Below are positions 51,780-61,523 of a stretch of 64,000 nt of DNA, in pieces. The translations under genes and the position numbers were made by a program. Source of the stretch: Streptomyces sp. SID8352 (GTDB lineage: Bacteria; Actinomycetota; Actinomycetes; Streptomycetales; Streptomycetaceae); contig NZ_WWGX01000078.1 of the NCBI RefSeq assembly GCF_009862265.1, forward strand, positions 3,173 through 67,172, in the 5' to 3' direction. Under the pieces are notes generated by a model. The model saw nothing but the letters and a program-made list of their open reading frames with translations, was not told where the DNA came from and made no database searches. Position 1 is the first letter of the stretch, and each line of letters begins with the position of its first letter.

Positions 51780-52634
51780 ATGAGGACCAAGACGGCACAA
51801 CGAAGGAAAGAATGGCGATTCGCTGTGGCTGACATGAAGGGAACCCGGAGCCTGGAGAAGGCGGTCAACATCTTGCACATCGTCTCCGAAGTCGGCCCCG
51901 TCAGCATCAGCGATCTCAGCCGAAGGGCGGAGATGCCGAAGACCACGGTTCACCGGATCATCAGCTGCCTGCACGAAGAAGGAATCCTTCAAAGAACGCC
52001 GAGCGGGTACGATATCGCCCCGTTCCAGAGTCGAGAGAAAGCACTCTCCGACATCGTGCGGGACACGGCCACCCCACACCTCTTGGAGTTCTATATCGCC
52101 ACCACCATCCCGATCGGTCTCGCGATACAGAAATCCGGAACGACCCGCTTCCTGAATCTCCTCTACACTGCACGCCAACGCACCGCCGCGCAGGAGTTCA
52201 CTGAATCCGGGGCCCCGGTCGCAGAGGCGACGAAAAGCATCCTCGAATCGCATGGGCACTTCACCCGGGGAGGAGCGGGAAGCGTTTCCGGCAAATCCTC
52301 CCTGCCGATAGTGCAACGAGGGGTCGCTCGCGTTCGAGGAATCCGGGGTACGGGAATCGCCGTGCCGGTCGTGATTGCCCGCCACCAACTCGTGGCGTCG
52401 GTCAGTGTCACCGTGCCCCTGGCACAGCACGCCAGTGACGACCGCATCGAACACCTGCTGCGCGTCACCTCGCACAATGTCCGACACGCCCTGACCGAGC
52501 CGCATTCCCCTGTCGCTCGGAAACAGTGCGGCTTCTGGGTCGTCGGCGGAGTTTCACCACCTGGATGGTCACCGACCGGGCCGAAGCCGAGCGGTCCGCC
52601 CTCAGGGCCCGGCGATCCTGATCGACGGCCGTGA
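51780..52634 (+). CDS. IclR-family transcriptional regulator
   Basis: About 284 aa. The N-terminal winged HTH (SLEKAVNILHIVSEVGPVSISDLSRRAEMPKTTVHRIISCLHEEGIL) is typical IclR; the effector domain follows (GTGIAVPVVIARHQLVASVSVTVP). The C-terminal 35 residues after RHALTE are Pro/Gly-rich and atypical, possibly from a late frameshift or read-through. The start is uncertain: ATG 51780, GTG 51825 and ATG 51834 are in frame and none has a strong site. It sits 73 bp behind the KS-TE gene and is the likely cluster regulator. Confidence 0.8.
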   Translation: MRTKTAQRRKEWRFAVADMKGTRSLEKAVNILHIVSEVGPVSISDLSRRAEMPKTTVHRIISCLHEEGILQRTPSGYDIAPFQSREKALSDIVRDTATPHLLEFYIATTIPIGLAIQKSGTTRFLNLLYTARQRTAAQEFTESGAPVAEATKSILESHGHFTRGGAGSVSGKSSLPIVQRGVARVRGIRGTGIAVPVVIARHQLVASVSVTVPLAQHASDDRIEHLLRVTSHNVRHALTEPHSPVARKQCGFWVVGGVSPPGWSPTGPKPSGPPSGPGDPDRRP

Positions 52635-53134
52635 CCTATTCGCGAGCCCGGCGCCGCACCCTCGCTCTCGGGCCGGGCCCCGCAGGGGGCCGTGGCCCTC
52701 GCACCCTAGGAGACGATCCAGCAGGTCACTGCCGAGCGGGGCCTGCGAGCCTGAACCCACAACGCTTCAGAACACCGCAACTCTCCGCGAGAACCCAGGG
52801 CGAATGCGCCGGCCCACCCGCCACTGCCCGAGCGCCCGCGCACGTCTCCGGACACCTCACGTACTGCTCCACCGCTTCCGCACGGGCGCGAGCGTCCTCC
52901 CGCCGCACCGCGCGCCAACTCCCGTACTCAAAAGACTACTTCGGATCGGCCCGCCGCCTCCGCGCAGCCGCCCGGCGCCCTCCGGGAGGACCCTGGCACA
53001 TGCTGGAGGCACCATCGCGCCCGGTGTCATCAAACGCCTCCCGGGGCACCCCGGGCTGTGCGATCGTCGGATCGGTCCCTCCGCAGGCCCCGGCTCCCCA
53101 CGGGGTCGTACCCGTCTGCACACCGGAGCGCGTC
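52635..53134. other. 500-bp region without a clear gene
   Basis: No ORF with domain content. A short frame near 52710-52753 ends TIQQVTAERGLRA and looks like the C-terminal tail of a lost gene, but nothing upstream continues it. This is the right border of the hybrid cluster. Confidence 0.4.
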
Positions 53135-54490
53135 ATGCCGTCGCCCCTCTCCGCGGGCCGCCCCGCCACGTCGTCGCCGCACGGAGCGCTGGACGCGTTG
53201 ATCCTGCGGACCCGGCGGCTGCGCGGCGACGTGGACGCGGCGCGGCACGCCGCCCCGGACGGCGCCGCGCACCCGCCCGGCGCCCGGCACGCCCTGTACG
53301 CCGTGGCGCTGCGTCACCTCGACGCCGCCGAGCGGAGCCTGGCCGATCTGCGGGGCCTCCCTGCGGCCGGGGAGCCGTCGGGGCCGCCCGGCCGGGCGGG
53401 CAGTGCGGAGTGGGACCTGCTGACGGGCCGGGCCGAGTGGTCGGCCGGGCTGTTCCGGATACTCGGGCGCGATCCGGACTCCGCCCCGCTCGGCCTCGAC
53501 TCCCTGCCCTCGGTGGTGCTGCCCGAGGACCGGCCCGCCCTCACCGAGATGGTCACCGACTGTCTCGTCGACGCCCGGCCCGTCGACGGGGAGTTCCGGG
53601 TGCGGCGGCCCGACGGCACCGTACAGCCCGTGCACATGCTGGGCGGTCCCGTGCCGGGCCCCGACGGCGGCACCGCCTCGATGTGGGCGGTGCTGCGCGA
53701 GACCGGCGCGCCCCTCCATGGCCCGCGCGCACGGCACACCCCGAGCAGGTCGGCGGCCCCCGGTGGGCGGGACGACGCCGGTGCCGCGGCGCCGCCGTGG
53801 CGCGGGCCGCTGCGGTTCCCCCGCCGGGGGCGGCCGGGCCTGGACCTCGCCGGGGGCGGCCCGACCTCCGCCGACGGCGGACCCGGCGCCGTCGGCTGGT
53901 ACGACGCGTGCGCCCTGGGCGGCGACGGCACCCTGCTCACCGTCGGCGTCCTCGCCGCGACCGCGCCGGGGACGGCGAGCGCGCCGGTGGCCGCCACCGC
54001 CCCCGAGGAGCGCACCGGCACCGGCGGCACCAGCGCCTTCCAGGGCACCGCGGCACTGCTCGGCGCCCTGCGCGGGCTGGCACTGGCCGGTGTCGGGCCC
54101 CGGGAGCTGCCGGACCGGCTGGCCCTGTTCCTGTCGGACACCGCGCTGCCCGCCCCGGCCGGCACCGTCTGCTGCGGCTACCGCCCCGGCGCCCGCGCCC
54201 TCACCTGGGCGCACCCCGGGGGCCCCGCCCCGCTCCTCTTCCGGGACGGGGCGGCCCGGGTCCTGGACGGCCCGGGGCACACGGCGGTGCTCGCACCGGG
54301 TGACCTGCTGGTCCTGCGCACCACCACGGCGGGGCCGGACCGCGGCCGCCTCCCGGCGCTCGCCGCGCGTCTATCCGGGGCCCGCACCGCCGGGGAGGCG
54401 CTGCGGAGGCTCACCGGGGTCCCGGGTGGACCCGTGGCGTCCCGCCCGGAGGCGGGCGGGTGGACCCTGGTGGCCCGGGTGACGGAATAG
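53135..54490 (+). CDS. PAS domain protein with degenerate SpoIIE/PP2C-like domain
   Basis: A 451-aa protein: an N-terminal helix pair, a PAS fold (about 95-200: TGRAEWSAGLFRILGRDP...VDGEFRVRRPDGTVQPVHM) and a C-terminal PP2C-like domain. In active SpoIIE-type phosphatases GGDWYD, GDVxGHG and TDG carry the metal-binding Asp residues; here these read GAVGWYDA, VGVLAATAP and LRTTTAG, so most metal ligands are missing. It is probably a pseudophosphatase or sensor scaffold. ATG 53135 with GGAG upstream. The real frame begins far inside a longer open frame that has no site. Confidence 0.75.
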   Translation: MPSPLSAGRPATSSPHGALDALILRTRRLRGDVDAARHAAPDGAAHPPGARHALYAVALRHLDAAERSLADLRGLPAAGEPSGPPGRAGSAEWDLLTGRAEWSAGLFRILGRDPDSAPLGLDSLPSVVLPEDRPALTEMVTDCLVDARPVDGEFRVRRPDGTVQPVHMLGGPVPGPDGGTASMWAVLRETGAPLHGPRARHTPSRSAAPGGRDDAGAAAPPWRGPLRFPRRGRPGLDLAGGGPTSADGGPGAVGWYDACALGGDGTLLTVGVLAATAPGTASAPVAATAPEERTGTGGTSAFQGTAALLGALRGLALAGVGPRELPDRLALFLSDTALPAPAGTVCCGYRPGARALTWAHPGGPAPLLFRDGAARVLDGPGHTAVLAPGDLLVLRTTTAGPDRGRLPALAARLSGARTAGEALRRLTGVPGGPVASRPEAGGWTLVARVTE

Positions 54491-54639
54491 CCGCGGGACA
54501 TCGCGGGACACCCGCCGCGCAGCCCCCTGAGCACGCCCCGGCGCCGGGCGGGAGCCCCATCAGTCGGGCGCCGCGCACCGCCGGAGCCCCGCCGGACCCC
54601 AAGGCGCACCGTCGGACCCCAAGGCACGCCGCCGGGGTC

Positions 54640-56145
54640 CTACGCGCGGGCGGCGGTCTCGCCCCGCCCCCCGGGCTGCCTCGGCCGGGGCAGCGCCAGG
54701 GTGATCTCCTCCCGCAGTTCCCTGATCCTCGGATACTCGGCGTACTCGGCGGTGAGCCGGTACATCTGGCGCAGCCGGTCCCAGGTGCGCCGGGAGGAGT
54801 TGGAGCCCATCGACACCAGGGCCAGCCGCGCGAACCCGTCCGCCTGTTCGGGGTCGTCCCCGATGAAGCAGGCGGACGCCATGGACAGGAAGTCGAAGAT
54901 CTTCGACCGCTGCTGGGCGTCGACCCGCAGGGCGAGCGCCTTGTCCGCGTAGTGCCGGGCCTGGACGGCGGCGCCGGGCTCGAACTCGGCGAGGGTGCGG
55001 TGGGCGAGTGCCTGCATTCCGTACAGGTCGGCCTCGTTGAAGAGCTGCATCCAGCTCGGCGGCGGCACGTCGCCCCGGTCGGAGACGAACAGCTCCTCCG
55101 CCAGGCCCAGGGTGCGGCGCATCGCCTGGCCCCGGCCCATGGACGCCTGCGCCCAGGCCTCGACGGTGTGGAACATCGCCCGGGTGCGCGGCAGGGCCTC
55201 CTCGCCCGAGCCGGTGCGGGCGAGCTTCAGCAGGTCGAGCGCCTCGTCGGGGCGGCCGAGGTGGACCATCTGGCGGGCCGCCCTGGACAGTGCCTCCCCG
55301 GCGCGTGGCCGGTCCCCGCCCTCGCGGGCCGCGTGGGCCGCGATGACGAAGTACTTCTGGGCCGTGGGCTCCAGGCCGACGTCGTGCGACATCCAGCCCG
55401 CGAGGACGGCGAGGTTGGCGGCGACGCCCCACAGGCGCCGCCGGAGGTGGGGCGGGTGGTGGTAGGCGAGCATGCCGCCCACCTCGTTGAGCTGGCCCAC
55501 CACCGCCTTGCGTTGGAGGCCGCCGCCACGGGCGGCGTCCCAGGCGCGGAAGACTTCGACCGAGCGCTCCAGTTCCTCGATCTCCTGCGACCCGAGGGGC
55601 GCGGCCTCGTAGCGGTCGAACCCGGCGGGTTCGGCGTGCGGGGTGTCGAGGGAGTGGGGTGCGTCGGCGACCGGGGCGGGACCGGTGTGGAACCAGTCCC
55701 GCATGGCACCGCTGAGTACGGTTGTTCCCGCGGCGAGCGCGGCGCCCGCGCCCACCAAGCCGCGTCGGTTGAGCATGAGGTCCATTCCCGTGAATTCGGT
55801 GAGGACCGCCGCGGTCCGCCCGGACGCCCACGGCACTCCGTCGGGATGCTCCTCGTTCCCGTCGGGCGACCGCTTTCCCGCACGCCCGTGCCGGACCAGA
55901 CCGAGGTCCTCGATGGTCACGACACGGCCGAGACGCTCGGTGAACAGAACCGCCAGCACCCTCGGCACGGGATCGCGCGGGATCTCTCCCATGTCGATCC
56001 ACCGCCGCACCCGCGAGGTGTCGGTCGCCAGCTGGGGGTGGCCCATGGCCGCCGCCTGCCGGTTGACCAGCCTCGCCAGCTCGCCCTTGGACCAGCCGGC
56101 CAGGCCGAACAGGTCCGAAAGGCGGGCGTTGGTTCGTCCACTCAC
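54640..56145 (-). CDS. NsdA-like TPR-containing transcriptional regulator
   Basis: A 501-aa protein. An N-terminal HTH-like segment (RLSDLFGLAGWSKGELARLVNRQAAAMGHPQL...RVRRWIDMGEIP), a membrane-like or signal-like patch (LNRRGLVGAGAALAAGTTVLSG) and a helical TPR region fit the NsdA family of Streptomyces, which represses sporulation and antibiotic production in S. coelicolor. GTG 56145 after a short purine stretch. It stands alone, convergent with the PAS protein and divergent from the phosphotransferase. The exact role of this paralogue is unknown. Confidence 0.82.
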   Translation of the reverse strand: MSGRTNARLSDLFGLAGWSKGELARLVNRQAAAMGHPQLATDTSRVRRWIDMGEIPRDPVPRVLAVLFTERLGRVVTIEDLGLVRHGRAGKRSPDGNEEHPDGVPWASGRTAAVLTEFTGMDLMLNRRGLVGAGAALAAGTTVLSGAMRDWFHTGPAPVADAPHSLDTPHAEPAGFDRYEAAPLGSQEIEELERSVEVFRAWDAARGGGLQRKAVVGQLNEVGGMLAYHHPPHLRRRLWGVAANLAVLAGWMSHDVGLEPTAQKYFVIAAHAAREGGDRPRAGEALSRAARQMVHLGRPDEALDLLKLARTGSGEEALPRTRAMFHTVEAWAQASMGRGQAMRRTLGLAEELFVSDRGDVPPPSWMQLFNEADLYGMQALAHRTLAEFEPGAAVQARHYADKALALRVDAQQRSKIFDFLSMASACFIGDDPEQADGFARLALVSMGSNSSRRTWDRLRQMYRLTAEYAEYPRIRELREEITLALPRPRQPGGRGETAARA

Positions 56146-56419
56146 GTCAAGCCCCCAGGTTCTCGGCTGAGTTGACACTAGCCCCGTGCGGATTGCCGGG
56201 CGACTATTCGCCACCGTTCGCCAGGGTGCGCCAGATGGTGTGCCACGGCCGGGCGGGTGTCAGGTAGGAAAGCGCCGTCCCGACCCGGTCGCCGGGGCTC
56301 ACTCCCCAGGGTGGCCCGGCGGCCGGGCCGGGGGGCGCGACGACGACGAGGAGGGCGCGCCCGTGGGGGCGGCGCCGTCCGGACAGCACACCAGCCACAC
56401 GAAGGGATCTGTCTCGCCC

Positions 56420-57562
56420 ATGTACGCAGCATCGTCCTCCGTGGCCGCCCCGCCCCGCCCGCCGCACCCCCGTCCGGCGGGGAGCGGCGGCCCGTACCTG
56501 GCCCCCGCCCGTCCGGCGGCCCCGGTGCTCGGAGCGGGCAGGCCGCGGCACGGGGCGGTACCCGGCGGCCAGACACTCAGCGGACGGCTCGACCTGTCCG
56601 GCGCCCAGGGCGCGCAGTTGCGCGCCGCCATCGCCTCGGTGCACCGGGTCTGCCCCGAGTTCACCCCAGTGCAGGTGCTGCGCCGCAGCGGCCGCTCGGT
56701 GCTGCTGGTCGGCACGACCGGGCGCAGCACGGCGGTCGCCAAGTGCCTGGTGGACCACTCCCCCGCGTGGGCGGAGCGCACCCGGCACGAGATAGGGGTC
56801 TACCGCTCGTTCGTCCGGCACCGCCCCCCGGTGCGGGTGCCGAGGCTGATCGCGGCGGACCCGGAGAACGGCACCCTGGTGATCGAGCGGATGCCGGGCC
56901 GCCCGGCGGCGCTGCTGCGCCACCCGGTGGAGGCTCCGCCGCGCGCGGACATCCGGGCGGTGCTCGGCGCGGTCTGCCGGCTCAACGAGTGGCGGCCCCC
57001 GGCCGGAGCCTTCGTCGCCCCGCTGGACTACGCGCGGCGGATCTCCCGGGACCACGAGCTGGGCCTGCTCACCGACCGGGACCTGGGCGACCTGCGGAAG
57101 CTGCTGCACGGCATCGCCCAGTCGGCCGGGCGCGAGGCCATGGGCCAGTTCTGCCACGGCGACGCGCTGCTCTCCAACGTCCTGATGTCACCGGCCGGTC
57201 CGGTGCTGGTGGACTGGGAGCACGCGGGCTGGTACCTGCCGGGCTACGACCTGGCGACGCTGTGGGCGGTGCTCGGCGACTCGCCGGAGGCCCGCCGCCG
57301 GATCAGCCATCTCGCCCAGTCGGGGGGACCGGCCGCGCGGGACGCGTTCCTGGTCAATCTGATGATCGTGCTGACCCGGGAGATCCGTACCTACGAGACG
57401 GCCGTGCAGCGCTCGCTCAGGGAGTCGCACGCGTCGGCGCCGGGCGCGGGGCACCCGGGCGCGGTGCCGTCCGGGGAGGAGCAGCGGCTGCTGCTGCGGC
57501 GGCTGCACGACGACTGCCAGCTCGCCCGCCGGGCCGTGCGGGCGGCGGTCGGCACCCGCTGA
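56420..57562 (+). CDS. Aminoglycoside-phosphotransferase-fold kinase-like protein
   Basis: A 380-aa protein of the APH/choline-kinase fold: the catalytic loop is CHGDALLSNVL and the metal motif is VLVDWEHAGW, with an N-terminal lobe FTPVQVLRRSGRSVLLVGTTGRSTAVAKCL containing the Lys. The first 50 residues are Pro/Ala-rich and variable. Such Streptomyces proteins are common and rarely resistance enzymes; the substrate is unknown. Ends at a strong terminator. Confidence 0.82.
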   Translation: MYAASSSVAAPPRPPHPRPAGSGGPYLAPARPAAPVLGAGRPRHGAVPGGQTLSGRLDLSGAQGAQLRAAIASVHRVCPEFTPVQVLRRSGRSVLLVGTTGRSTAVAKCLVDHSPAWAERTRHEIGVYRSFVRHRPPVRVPRLIAADPENGTLVIERMPGRPAALLRHPVEAPPRADIRAVLGAVCRLNEWRPPAGAFVAPLDYARRISRDHELGLLTDRDLGDLRKLLHGIAQSAGREAMGQFCHGDALLSNVLMSPAGPVLVDWEHAGWYLPGYDLATLWAVLGDSPEARRRISHLAQSGGPAARDAFLVNLMIVLTREIRTYETAVQRSLRESHASAPGAGHPGAVPSGEEQRLLLRRLHDDCQLARRAVRAAVGTR

Positions 57563-57572
57563 GACGGTGTTC

Positions 57573-57616
57573 GAGGGGCCGGGGCGCGTCCGGAGCGGGG
57601 CGCGCCCCGGCCCCTC
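57573..57616 (+). terminator. Terminator after the APH-fold gene
   Basis: Perfect 16-bp inverted repeat, 57573-57588 and 57601-57616, with a 12-base loop, 10 bp after the stop. Confidence 0.8.
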
Positions 57617-57847
57617 GTTCCGTGTTCCCGCCCGGCGGGACCGCCGCCGGTGTGCACCACTGACGCCTCGCGGGCCCAGGGCCCCCGCCGCGGCGGAGCC
57701 CGGCCAACCCCCTTCGGCGGGGCGAATCGCCGCCACACCCCGCATGATTGACGGATCGTCACGGGGCCCGGTACCACTGTCGGGCGCCAGTGCCGCGGCA
57801 CTGGGTCCCGCACGCCCCGTCACGCCCCACCGTCACAGGAGGCCGCC

Positions 57848-59824
57848 TTGCGACGACCCGTCCCCCTTTCCCCGTCCGCTCCCGGCCGCGGACGGGGCCG
57901 TGCCGCGCCCGGTGTCCTGGCCTCGGCGGCGCTGCTGCTGCCGCTGCTGGGCGCGGCCCCCTCCGGCGCCGTCGCCGCGCCGCCCGCGCCGGACCGCCTC
58001 CAGCGGGCCTTCGCCGACGCGTCCGCCGAGTACGGGGTGCCGTCGAGCGTGCTGCTCGGCGTCTCCTACCTCCAGTCCCGCTGGGACGGCCATGCCGGCT
58101 CCCCCAGTGTCACCGGCGGCTACGGTCCGATGCACCTCACCGACGCCCGGACCGCGCTGGCCGGCTCCTCCCACCACGGCGAGGGCACCGAGGACCCGCG
58201 CGGCGACGGCGCCCGCGCCCCGCTGCGGCCCCGGTCGAGGCCCGCGCCGGAGACCGGGCCGCCGCCCGCCCGGCTGACCACCCTGCCGAGGGCGGCCTGG
58301 CTGACCGGACTCGACCAGGCGGCGCTGCGCGAGGACCCGGCCGCCAACGTGGCCGGAGGGGCCGCGCTGCTCGCCGCCGCCCAGCGGGATCTCGGCGAGC
58401 CGCTCAGCGGCGACCCGGCCGACTGGTACGGGGCGGTGGCGCGGTTCTCCGGCGCGGACGACGCCGCGACGGCGGCGGCCTACGCCGACGACGTGTTCTC
58501 GGTGATCCGCGAGGGCCAGGAGCGCACCACCGACGCGGGCCAGCGGGTCGCGCTGGCCGCCGATCCCGGCCTGGCCCCCGACAGGGCGCAGCTCCGGCGC
58601 ACCGGGCTGCGGGCCGCCGCGACGGCCGGTACCGAGTGCCCGGCCTCGGTGCCCTGCGAGTGGATCCCGGCCCCGTACGAGGAGTTCGGCGACGGCGACT
58701 ACGGCAACCACGACCTCGGGAACCGGCCCGCCTCGCAGCGCGTGCGGTACATCGTCGTCCATGACACCGAGGGAGCCTGGGACGGCGTGCTGAACATGGT
58801 CCAGGACCCGACCTACGTGTCCTGGAACTACACGCTGCGTTCCACCGACGGCCATGTCGCCCAGCATGTGAAGGCGAAGGACGTGGCCTGGCACGCGGGC
58901 AACTGGTACGTCAACGCCAACTCGATCGGGCTGGAGCACGAGGGCTTCCTCGCCGAGCCGGACGCCTGGTACACGGAGGCGATGTACCGCTCCTCGGCAC
59001 GGCTGGTGCGGTACCTGGCCGGGAAGTACGGCATCCCGCTGGACCGGCAGCACATCCTGGGCCACGGCAACGTGCCGGGGCCGACCACGGCGACCGTCGC
59101 CGGCATGCACACCGACCCGGGGCCGTACTGGGACTGGCGGCACTACTTCGAGCTGCTCGGCCGCCCGCTGGTGGCGACCGCCGGGCCGGGCGCCGGCGCG
59201 GTGACGATCCGCCCGGACTACTCCTCGAACCGGCCCGAGTACACCGGGTGCGCGACCCGGGGCGAGCCGTGCGCCCCGCACGGTTCGAGCGATGTGCGGC
59301 TGTACTCCGACCACGACCGGAACGCGCCCCTGATCAGGGACATCGGCCTGGGCGGCGCCCCGACGACCGGGGTGAACGACCTGTCGTCCCGGGTCTCCAC
59401 CGGCCAGCGGTTCGCGGTGGCGGACCGCTGGGGCGACTGGACGGCCATCTGGTACCTGGGCCAGAAGGCGTGGTTCCCGAACCCGCGCAGGCAGCCGGCG
59501 GCGGTGCCCGCGCGGGCGCTGCTGATCACCCCGAGGGAGGGCCTGGAGAGCGTCCCGGTGTACGGGCGGGCCTATCCGGAGCGGGCGGCCTACCCGGCGG
59601 AGGTGCCGGTCCAGGCGGTGTCGCCGCTGCCGTACACCCTGCCGAAGGGCCAGACGTACGTGGCCGGGGACAAGGTGCCGGGCGAGTACTACTACGCGGC
59701 GGACTTCGGCGGTGCCTCGCACCGGGTGGTGACCGGCGAGGACCTGTACTACGAGATCCAGTACGGCCACCGGGTGGCGTATGTGCGTGCCGCCGACGTG
59801 ACGGTGGCGTCCCCGGGGCGGTAG
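57848..59824 (+). CDS. Secreted N-acetylmuramoyl-L-alanine amidase (PGRP/Ami_2)
   Basis: A 658-aa exported cell-wall hydrolase. TTG start with CAGGAGG upstream, then a signal peptide (about 1-43). Residues about 50-220 look like a lytic-transglycosylase-type helper domain (YGVPSSVLLGVSYLQSRWDGH...GYGPMHL). The Ami_2 domain (about 290-440) holds zinc ligands in IVVHDTEG, the HEGF region and HTDPGPYWDW. The C-terminal third has SH3-like wall-binding strands (VRLYSDHDRNAPLI, RFAVADRWGDWTAIWY). Cleaves the lactyl-L-Ala bond of peptidoglycan. Convergent with the next gene, 22 bp apart. Confidence 0.9.
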   Translation: MRRPVPLSPSAPGRGRGRAAPGVLASAALLLPLLGAAPSGAVAAPPAPDRLQRAFADASAEYGVPSSVLLGVSYLQSRWDGHAGSPSVTGGYGPMHLTDARTALAGSSHHGEGTEDPRGDGARAPLRPRSRPAPETGPPPARLTTLPRAAWLTGLDQAALREDPAANVAGGAALLAAAQRDLGEPLSGDPADWYGAVARFSGADDAATAAAYADDVFSVIREGQERTTDAGQRVALAADPGLAPDRAQLRRTGLRAAATAGTECPASVPCEWIPAPYEEFGDGDYGNHDLGNRPASQRVRYIVVHDTEGAWDGVLNMVQDPTYVSWNYTLRSTDGHVAQHVKAKDVAWHAGNWYVNANSIGLEHEGFLAEPDAWYTEAMYRSSARLVRYLAGKYGIPLDRQHILGHGNVPGPTTATVAGMHTDPGPYWDWRHYFELLGRPLVATAGPGAGAVTIRPDYSSNRPEYTGCATRGEPCAPHGSSDVRLYSDHDRNAPLIRDIGLGGAPTTGVNDLSSRVSTGQRFAVADRWGDWTAIWYLGQKAWFPNPRRQPAAVPARALLITPREGLESVPVYGRAYPERAAYPAEVPVQAVSPLPYTLPKGQTYVAGDKVPGEYYYAADFGGASHRVVTGEDLYYEIQYGHRVAYVRAADVTVASPGR

Positions 59825-59846
59825 CGGGGACGCCGCCGGGCGCCGG

Positions 59847-60344
59847 TCAGCCCTGCTGGAACAGCTCCGCCGGGAGCGGCTTCAGCAGGGCGTACAGGTC
59901 GTCGGTGATGGGGCGGTCCCAGGCGGCGATGGTGACCAGGACCCGGTCGCTGCGATCGAACTGGACGCAGGAGATCCGGCTCTCGGAGAGCTTGAGGCGG
60001 CGCACGATCAGCAGGTTGTCGCCCTGCATCACGGGCACGTCCTCGGCGCCGACGACGGTCACCTCCTCGTCGTTCTCCAGGGCCAGCAGCAGTTGCGCCA
60101 CCTCGAAGGGGACCTCGCCCTCGGGGACCTCGCGGGCCGGGGAGCCCTCCGGCAGATTGCCGATGATCATCGCGGGGCCGCGCCCGCCGAACAGGTCGTA
60201 GCGCAGGAAGACGCCCTGGCAACTGCCGTCGGGCGCGGGGAGCAGCCCGGCGCCGAGGTTGCCGGGCCAGTCACCCGGGTCCATGGCCAGTACGTCGAAG
60301 TCGGGCCCGGCGGGGGTGGCGCTGCGGCGGCGGAGGAACGACAT
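59847..60344 (-). CDS. Conserved actinobacterial protein of unknown function
   Basis: A 165-aa soluble protein (MSFLRRR start; no signal peptide) with an alternating beta-strand pattern: DFDVLAMDPGDWPGNLGAG, CQGVFLRYDLFGGRGPAMIIGNLPEG, VLVTIAAWDRPITDDLYALLKPLPAELF. I do not recognise a named domain. It lies alone, convergent with the amidase. Met 60344 was chosen over a longer in-frame start that has no site. Confidence 0.75.
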   Translation of the reverse strand: MSFLRRRSATPAGPDFDVLAMDPGDWPGNLGAGLLPAPDGSCQGVFLRYDLFGGRGPAMIIGNLPEGSPAREVPEGEVPFEVAQLLLALENDEEVTVVGAEDVPVMQGDNLLIVRRLKLSESRISCVQFDRSDRVLVTIAAWDRPITDDLYALLKPLPAELFQQG

Positions 60345-60391
60345 GCCGACATGGTACGTGGCCCGGCCGGGTGAACGCCCCACGGGCGACG

Positions 60392-60434
60392 GCCCGGACG
60401 GCGCTCCCCCGCCCCGCCCGGGAGCCGTCCGGGC
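60392..60434 (-). terminator. Probable terminator of the universal-stress gene
   Basis: Imperfect inverted repeat, left arm 60392-60408 and right arm 60420-60434, with one bulged base, 50 bp beyond the UspA-family stop on the minus strand. Confidence 0.6.
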
Positions 60435-60483
60435 GGGGGCGCCGGGGTGTTCCCGGAGGGGGCCGGACGGCGGCGCCCCGGGG

Positions 60484-61386
60484 CTACTCCTCGGCCGGGG
60501 ACGGCGGGACGACGGCGACGGGGGCCGCCGCGTGGAGCAGTACGGCGTGGGTGACGGAGCCCAGCATCCGGGCGGGGGCGAGCAGACGCCGGCGGTGGCG
60601 GCCGACGACGACCAGATCGGCGTCCCGGGAGGCGGCCACGAGCTGTCCGGCGGCGTCGCCCGGGACGACGTACGGCTCCGCCCGGACCTCGGGACGGCGT
60701 CCGCGGTGGGGGGCCAGGAAGCCGTCGGCGAGGACCCGGGTGTCGTCGGCGACGGCCGTCTCGTCGATCACCGGGGCGACGACCTGCCCGGCGGCCCAGG
60801 TCTGCATCGGCCACGGGTAGGCGGCGAGGACCTGGAGACGGGCGCCGCGCCGGGCGGCCTCCTCGAAGGCGAAGGCAAGGGTCGCCTCGTCGGGACTGTC
60901 CACGTTCAGGCCGACGACGACCCGGGGGCCGCTGCCCGGCGGGACCGGACCTTCGGGCACCTCGCGTCCGGGCCGGGGGACCACGACGACGGGGCAGGGC
61001 GCGTCGCGGGCGGCGGCCAGGCCGATGGAGCCGAGCAGCAGGCTGGCGAAGCCGCCGCGGCCCCGGGAGCCGAGCACCAGCAGTCCCGCGTCGGCGCCCA
61101 GCTCCGGCAGGACGGCCCCGGGGGCACCGTCCAGGCCGAGGTAGTCCGTCACCGGGGCGTCGGCCCGGCCCGCCAGGTGGTCGCGCGCGTCCTTCAGGAC
61201 GGGGTCCTCACCGGTGTCGGGCGGTCCGGCGACCAGGACGTCGGTCTGGCCCCAGGCCGCGTACTGCCGCACGTGCGCGACGCGCAGGGCGGCGCCGCGG
61301 GCCCGGGCGGCGTCGGCGGCCCAGTCGAGGGCGCGCAGGCTGTCCGCGGATCCGTCGACCGCCGCGATGACCGGCAGGGTGTTCAT
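60484..61386 (-). CDS. Tandem universal stress protein (two UspA domains)
   Basis: A 300-aa protein with two UspA folds. Domain 1: VIAAVDGSADSLRALDWAAD... LVLGSRGRGGFASLLLGSIGLAAARDAPCPVVVV, with the ATP-binding G-2x-G-9x-G(S/T) motif (GSRGRGGF...GS). Domain 2: VVVGLNVDSPDEATLAFAFEEA...VVVGRHRRRLLAPARMLGSVTHAVLLHAAAPVAVVP, partly kept. Related tandem Usps respond to hypoxia or dormancy in actinobacteria. ATG 61386 with GGAGGTGAGG upstream. Confidence 0.9.
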   Translation of the reverse strand: MNTLPVIAAVDGSADSLRALDWAADAARARGAALRVAHVRQYAAWGQTDVLVAGPPDTGEDPVLKDARDHLAGRADAPVTDYLGLDGAPGAVLPELGADAGLLVLGSRGRGGFASLLLGSIGLAAARDAPCPVVVVPRPGREVPEGPVPPGSGPRVVVGLNVDSPDEATLAFAFEEAARRGARLQVLAAYPWPMQTWAAGQVVAPVIDETAVADDTRVLADGFLAPHRGRRPEVRAEPYVVPGDAAGQLVAASRDADLVVVGRHRRRLLAPARMLGSVTHAVLLHAAAPVAVVPPSPAEE

Positions 61387-61523
61387 GGTCCTCACCTCCG
61401 GTGAGCCGCCTTCCCCCGGGCGCCGTCCGGCACACCCCCGTTCGTCCGGTCGGCGCACCGGGGCGCCGGGGCGGGCGAGGCGCCGGCGGGCCGGGCGGGG
61501 GCCCAGCGGGCGGGCCGGGCGGC

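Noticed and set aside
57833..59770. 645-aa minus ORF opposite the amidase
   Set aside because: Shadow of a gene with signal peptide, Ami_2 zinc ligands and a strong start site.
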